Shown here one piece after another: positions 35,301 through 37,164 of a stretch of DNA of 37,164 nucleotides (its first letter is position 1; each line of letters begins with the position of its first letter). The stretch is taken from the NCBI GenBank assembly GCA_019247495.1, contig JAFAOU010000103.1, positions 1-37,164 on the forward strand, given 5' to 3'. The notes beneath the pieces were generated by a model that saw only the letters and a program-made list of their open reading frames with translations, had not been told where the DNA came from and ran no database searches. The DNA is from Acidobacteriota bacterium. GTDB lineage: Bacteria; Acidobacteriota; Thermoanaerobaculia; Gp7-AA8. Position numbers and translations under genes: made by a program.

Positions 35301-37164
35301 CGCCGCGGCGCTGGCCGCGATCCTCTCCGCCTGCACGACGATGCAAAACACCAGCACCTTCGACGCCGCGAAACTGCGCGAGATCGATCGCACGATCGAG
35401 ACGGCCATCGCCGAGCACAAGCTCCCCGGCGGTGTCTTCCATCTCGAGCGCGGCAACTCCGTCTACGAAAAGGTCTACGGCAATCGCGCTCTAGTCCCCA
35501 CGGTCGAGGCGATGACGGATGACACGATCTTCGACGCCGCGTCGCTGACGAAAGTCGTGGCCACGACGCCGTCGGTCTGGCTGCTGATCGAGCGCGGAAA
35601 GATCGAAATCGACGCACCGGTAAGCCGCTACATCCCGGAGTTCCGCGGCGGCTGGCGCGACGAGATCACGATCCGCCATCTCCTCACGCACACCTCGGGG
35701 CTGCGGCCCGACCTCGACCTCTCGACGCCGTGGAGCGGCTACGACACCGCCATCCGCCTAGCCATCGCCGAGGAGCCCAGGCAGAAGCCGGGATACACGT
35801 TCCGGTACAGCGATATCAATTTCGAATTGCTTGGCGAGATCGTGAAACGCGTTTCCGGCGACGACCTCGACGTGTTTGCGAAACGAGAGATTTTCGAGCC
35901 GCTGGGGATGACCGACAGCGGATTTCGGAAGTCGGGAGTCGGGGGTCGGGAGTCGGAGCAAAAACCGCCTGCCTCATCTCCGACACCCGACGCCCGACAC
36001 CCGACTCCCATCGCTCGCATCGCCCCCACTGAACAAAGTCCCGAGGGCATGCTCCGCGGCGTCGTGCACGATCCTACCGCGCGGCGTATGGGCGGCGTCG
36101 CGGGACACGCCGGCCTCTTCACGACTGTTCACGACCTCACGCTCTACTGCCGCATGCTGCTGCGAGGCGGCGCTCCGATACTCAAAACCGAAACCGTCAA
36201 CATGTTGACGAGCGTGCAGACCCCTCCGAATGTCGCCGTGCGGCGCGCGGGCGGATTCGATCTCGATTCCTCATTCAGCCGGCCGCGCGGCGAGATTTTT
36301 CCGCTCGGGTCGTACGGACACACCGGCTTCACCGGCGGGATGATGTGGATCGATCCATTTTCGAAGACGTTCTACATCTTCCTGTCGAATCGGGTGCATC
36401 CGAACGGCACCGGCGACGTGCTCCGGCTCCAGGTCGCCCTCGGAACGTTGGCCGCCGAGGCTGCACGTGTTCCGCGGGAAACGCCGGGCGGCGCGCTGCC
36501 GGTGCGGCCGGGCGGACAGGTGCATTTCACCTTCGGCGGGCCGGACACGAACAACGGAATCGATCATCTGGAGAGCGAGCGCTACGCGCCGTTGCGCGGC
36601 ATGCGCGTTGGTCTGATCACGAATCACACCGGCATCGACCGCGCCTGGAATCCAACCATCGATTCGCTGCGCAGCGCGCCGGACGTCACGCTGGTCGCGC
36701 TCTTCTCGCCGGAGCACGGAATCCGAGGAACTGTCGATGCGAACGTCGCGAACGCGACGGACGCCGTCAGCGGGCTGCCCGTCTACAGCTTGTACGGCGA
36801 CACGCGGAAGCCGAAACCGGAGCAGTTGGCGGGACTCGACGCGCTCGTCTTAGACATTCAGGATGTGGGAACGCGCTTCTACACGTACATCGCCACGATG
36901 GGATTGGCGATGGAGGCCGCGGCCGCGGCACATGTGAGGTTCGTGGTGCTCGATCGCGTCAATCCGATCGGCGGCGCCGAGGTGGAAGGACCGCTGCTGC
37001 ATACCGAGGAGAGCTTCATCGCCTGGCATTCGCTGCCGATCCGGCATGGGATGACGGTCGGCGAACTGGCACGGATGTTCAACGACGAGCGGCACATCGG
37101 AGCGGACCTCGCCGTGATCCCGCTGACGCGCTGGCGGCGCGAGCTGTGGATGGACGACGCGGGA
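35287..37164 (+). CDS. Lipoprotein serine hydrolase fused to a NamZ-like exo-beta-N-acetylmuramidase domain (partial at 3' end)
   Basis: 626 codons to the window edge, no stop. A lipoprotein signal with lipobox LSAC (C16) suggests an envelope location. Domain 1 (about 30-400) is a class C beta-lactamase-like hydrolase: S86-L-T-K89, Y174-S-D (usual YSDINF form), and GHTGFTGG. Domain 2 starts near 425 and matches DUF1343/NamZ: GMRVGLITNHTGID, LFSPEHGIRG, LPVYSLYGDTRKP, VLDIQDVGTRFYTYIATMG, DRVNPIGG and RHGMTVGELA. NamZ releases MurNAc from glycan ends. A 26-27 residue insertion (from KSGVGG to RHPTP) is an in-frame heptad palindrome. Start overlaps the symporter gene by 14 nt. Confidence 0.92.
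   Translation, partial: MRRFSAAALAAILSACTTMQNTSTFDAAKLREIDRTIETAIAEHKLPGGVFHLERGNSVYEKVYGNRALVPTVEAMTDDTIFDAASLTKVVATTPSVWLLIERGKIEIDAPVSRYIPEFRGGWRDEITIRHLLTHTSGLRPDLDLSTPWSGYDTAIRLAIAEEPRQKPGYTFRYSDINFELLGEIVKRVSGDDLDVFAKREIFEPLGMTDSGFRKSGVGGRESEQKPPASSPTPDARHPTPIARIAPTEQSPEGMLRGVVHDPTARRMGGVAGHAGLFTTVHDLTLYCRMLLRGGAPILKTETVNMLTSVQTPPNVAVRRAGGFDLDSSFSRPRGEIFPLGSYGHTGFTGGMMWIDPFSKTFYIFLSNRVHPNGTGDVLRLQVALGTLAAEAARVPRETPGGALPVRPGGQVHFTFGGPDTNNGIDHLESERYAPLRGMRVGLITNHTGIDRAWNPTIDSLRSAPDVTLVALFSPEHGIRGTVDANVANATDAVSGLPVYSLYGDTRKPKPEQLAGLDALVLDIQDVGTRFYTYIATMGLAMEAAAAAHVRFVVLDRVNPIGGAEVEGPLLHTEESFIAWHSLPIRHGMTVGELARMFNDERHIGADLAVIPLTRWRRELWMDDAG
35931..36009. repeat. GC heptad palindrome inserted in a coding region (hydrolase-NamZ gene)
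   Basis: Left arm 35931-35958: GTCGGGA, GTCGGGG, GTCGGGA, GTCGGAG. Right arm 35979-36009: CTCCGAC, ACCCGAC, GCCCGAC, ACCCGAC, TCCC. The loop is about 20 nt (CAAAAACCGCCTGCCTCAT). It is read through in frame and gives the peptide PTPDARH, also present in the GT-C protein insertion. Confidence 0.95.

Noticed and set aside
35930..36010. Frameshift or pseudogene in the hydrolase-NamZ gene at the repeat
   Set aside because: The frame is continuous through the repeat and both domains keep their motifs on either side.

Overview
This window is GC-rich, densely packed bacterial chromosome, with about 24 genes and almost no intergenic space. The envelope genes point to a Gram-negative cell: type IV pilus/secretion parts, a TonB-type protein, lipoproteins, MltG, and large GT-C/YfhO membrane proteins. 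The mix of an archaeal-type (type II) GAPDH homologue, a degenerate kinase fused to TonB, and a serine hydrolase fused to NamZ suggests a member or relative of Acidobacteriota. No rRNA or marker gene is present to prove that. I see no tRNA, rRNA, CRISPR array, prophage, transposase or defence island.

Layout. 1-57: start of an unknown gene on the minus strand. 273-5856: GlgX debranching enzyme, a hotdog thioesterase and a GH63-type glucosidase. 5992-9140: type II GAPDH homologue, AccD and FolC. 9055-10824 (minus): YfhO-like membrane protein, divergent from glyA (10855-12141). 12230-14544: precorrin-2 dehydrogenase/siroheme synthase and a polytopic membrane protein. 14808-15584 (minus): GT2 glycosyltransferase, divergent from a second YfhO-like protein and an M20 peptidase (15647-19580). 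19731-22017: pilin, then on the minus strand a zinc-ribbon protein and a PilT ATPase. 22274-25677: RuvX, MltG and a pseudokinase-TonB protein. 25674-27629 (minus): GT39-like membrane protein, divergent from topoisomerase IB. 28796-31955: DUF3574 lipoprotein (minus), serine hydrolase and type II NADH dehydrogenase. 32149-33745: a Cys-rich secreted protein and a SurA/DsbA-like foldase. 33828-37164: SLC5-type symporter overlapping a lipoprotein serine hydrolase-NamZ fusion that runs off the window.

The most unusual content is repetitive DNA. Six families of short-period or palindromic elements occur at twelve sites: a GC heptad family (GTCGGGR), an AT heptad family (GAATGTT), two octad families (CACAAAGA and CGCGGAGA), a composite multi-hairpin element, and a long TGTCATCCTGAG palindrome. 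GC heptad palindromes sit in frame inside two proteins and CGCGGAGA octads form the C-termini of three. Because 7 and 8 are not multiples of 3, each array encodes one cyclic peptide in every frame of a strand. The GC heptads and both octads are stop-free on both strands. The AT heptad carries TGA on one strand, and both of its copies lie between genes, with one arm also supplying a start codon and N-terminus. This gives a simple rule for which elements genes can tolerate.

Regulation also shows a pattern. Many genes have a TANNNT -10 box 6-9 nt before the start codon and no Shine-Dalgarno sequence, as expected for leaderless mRNAs. Two divergent pairs have start codons only about 20-30 bp apart. 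The pilin, the Cys-rich gene and the foldase gene instead have clear ribosome binding sites, and the pilin has a sigma-54-like promoter.
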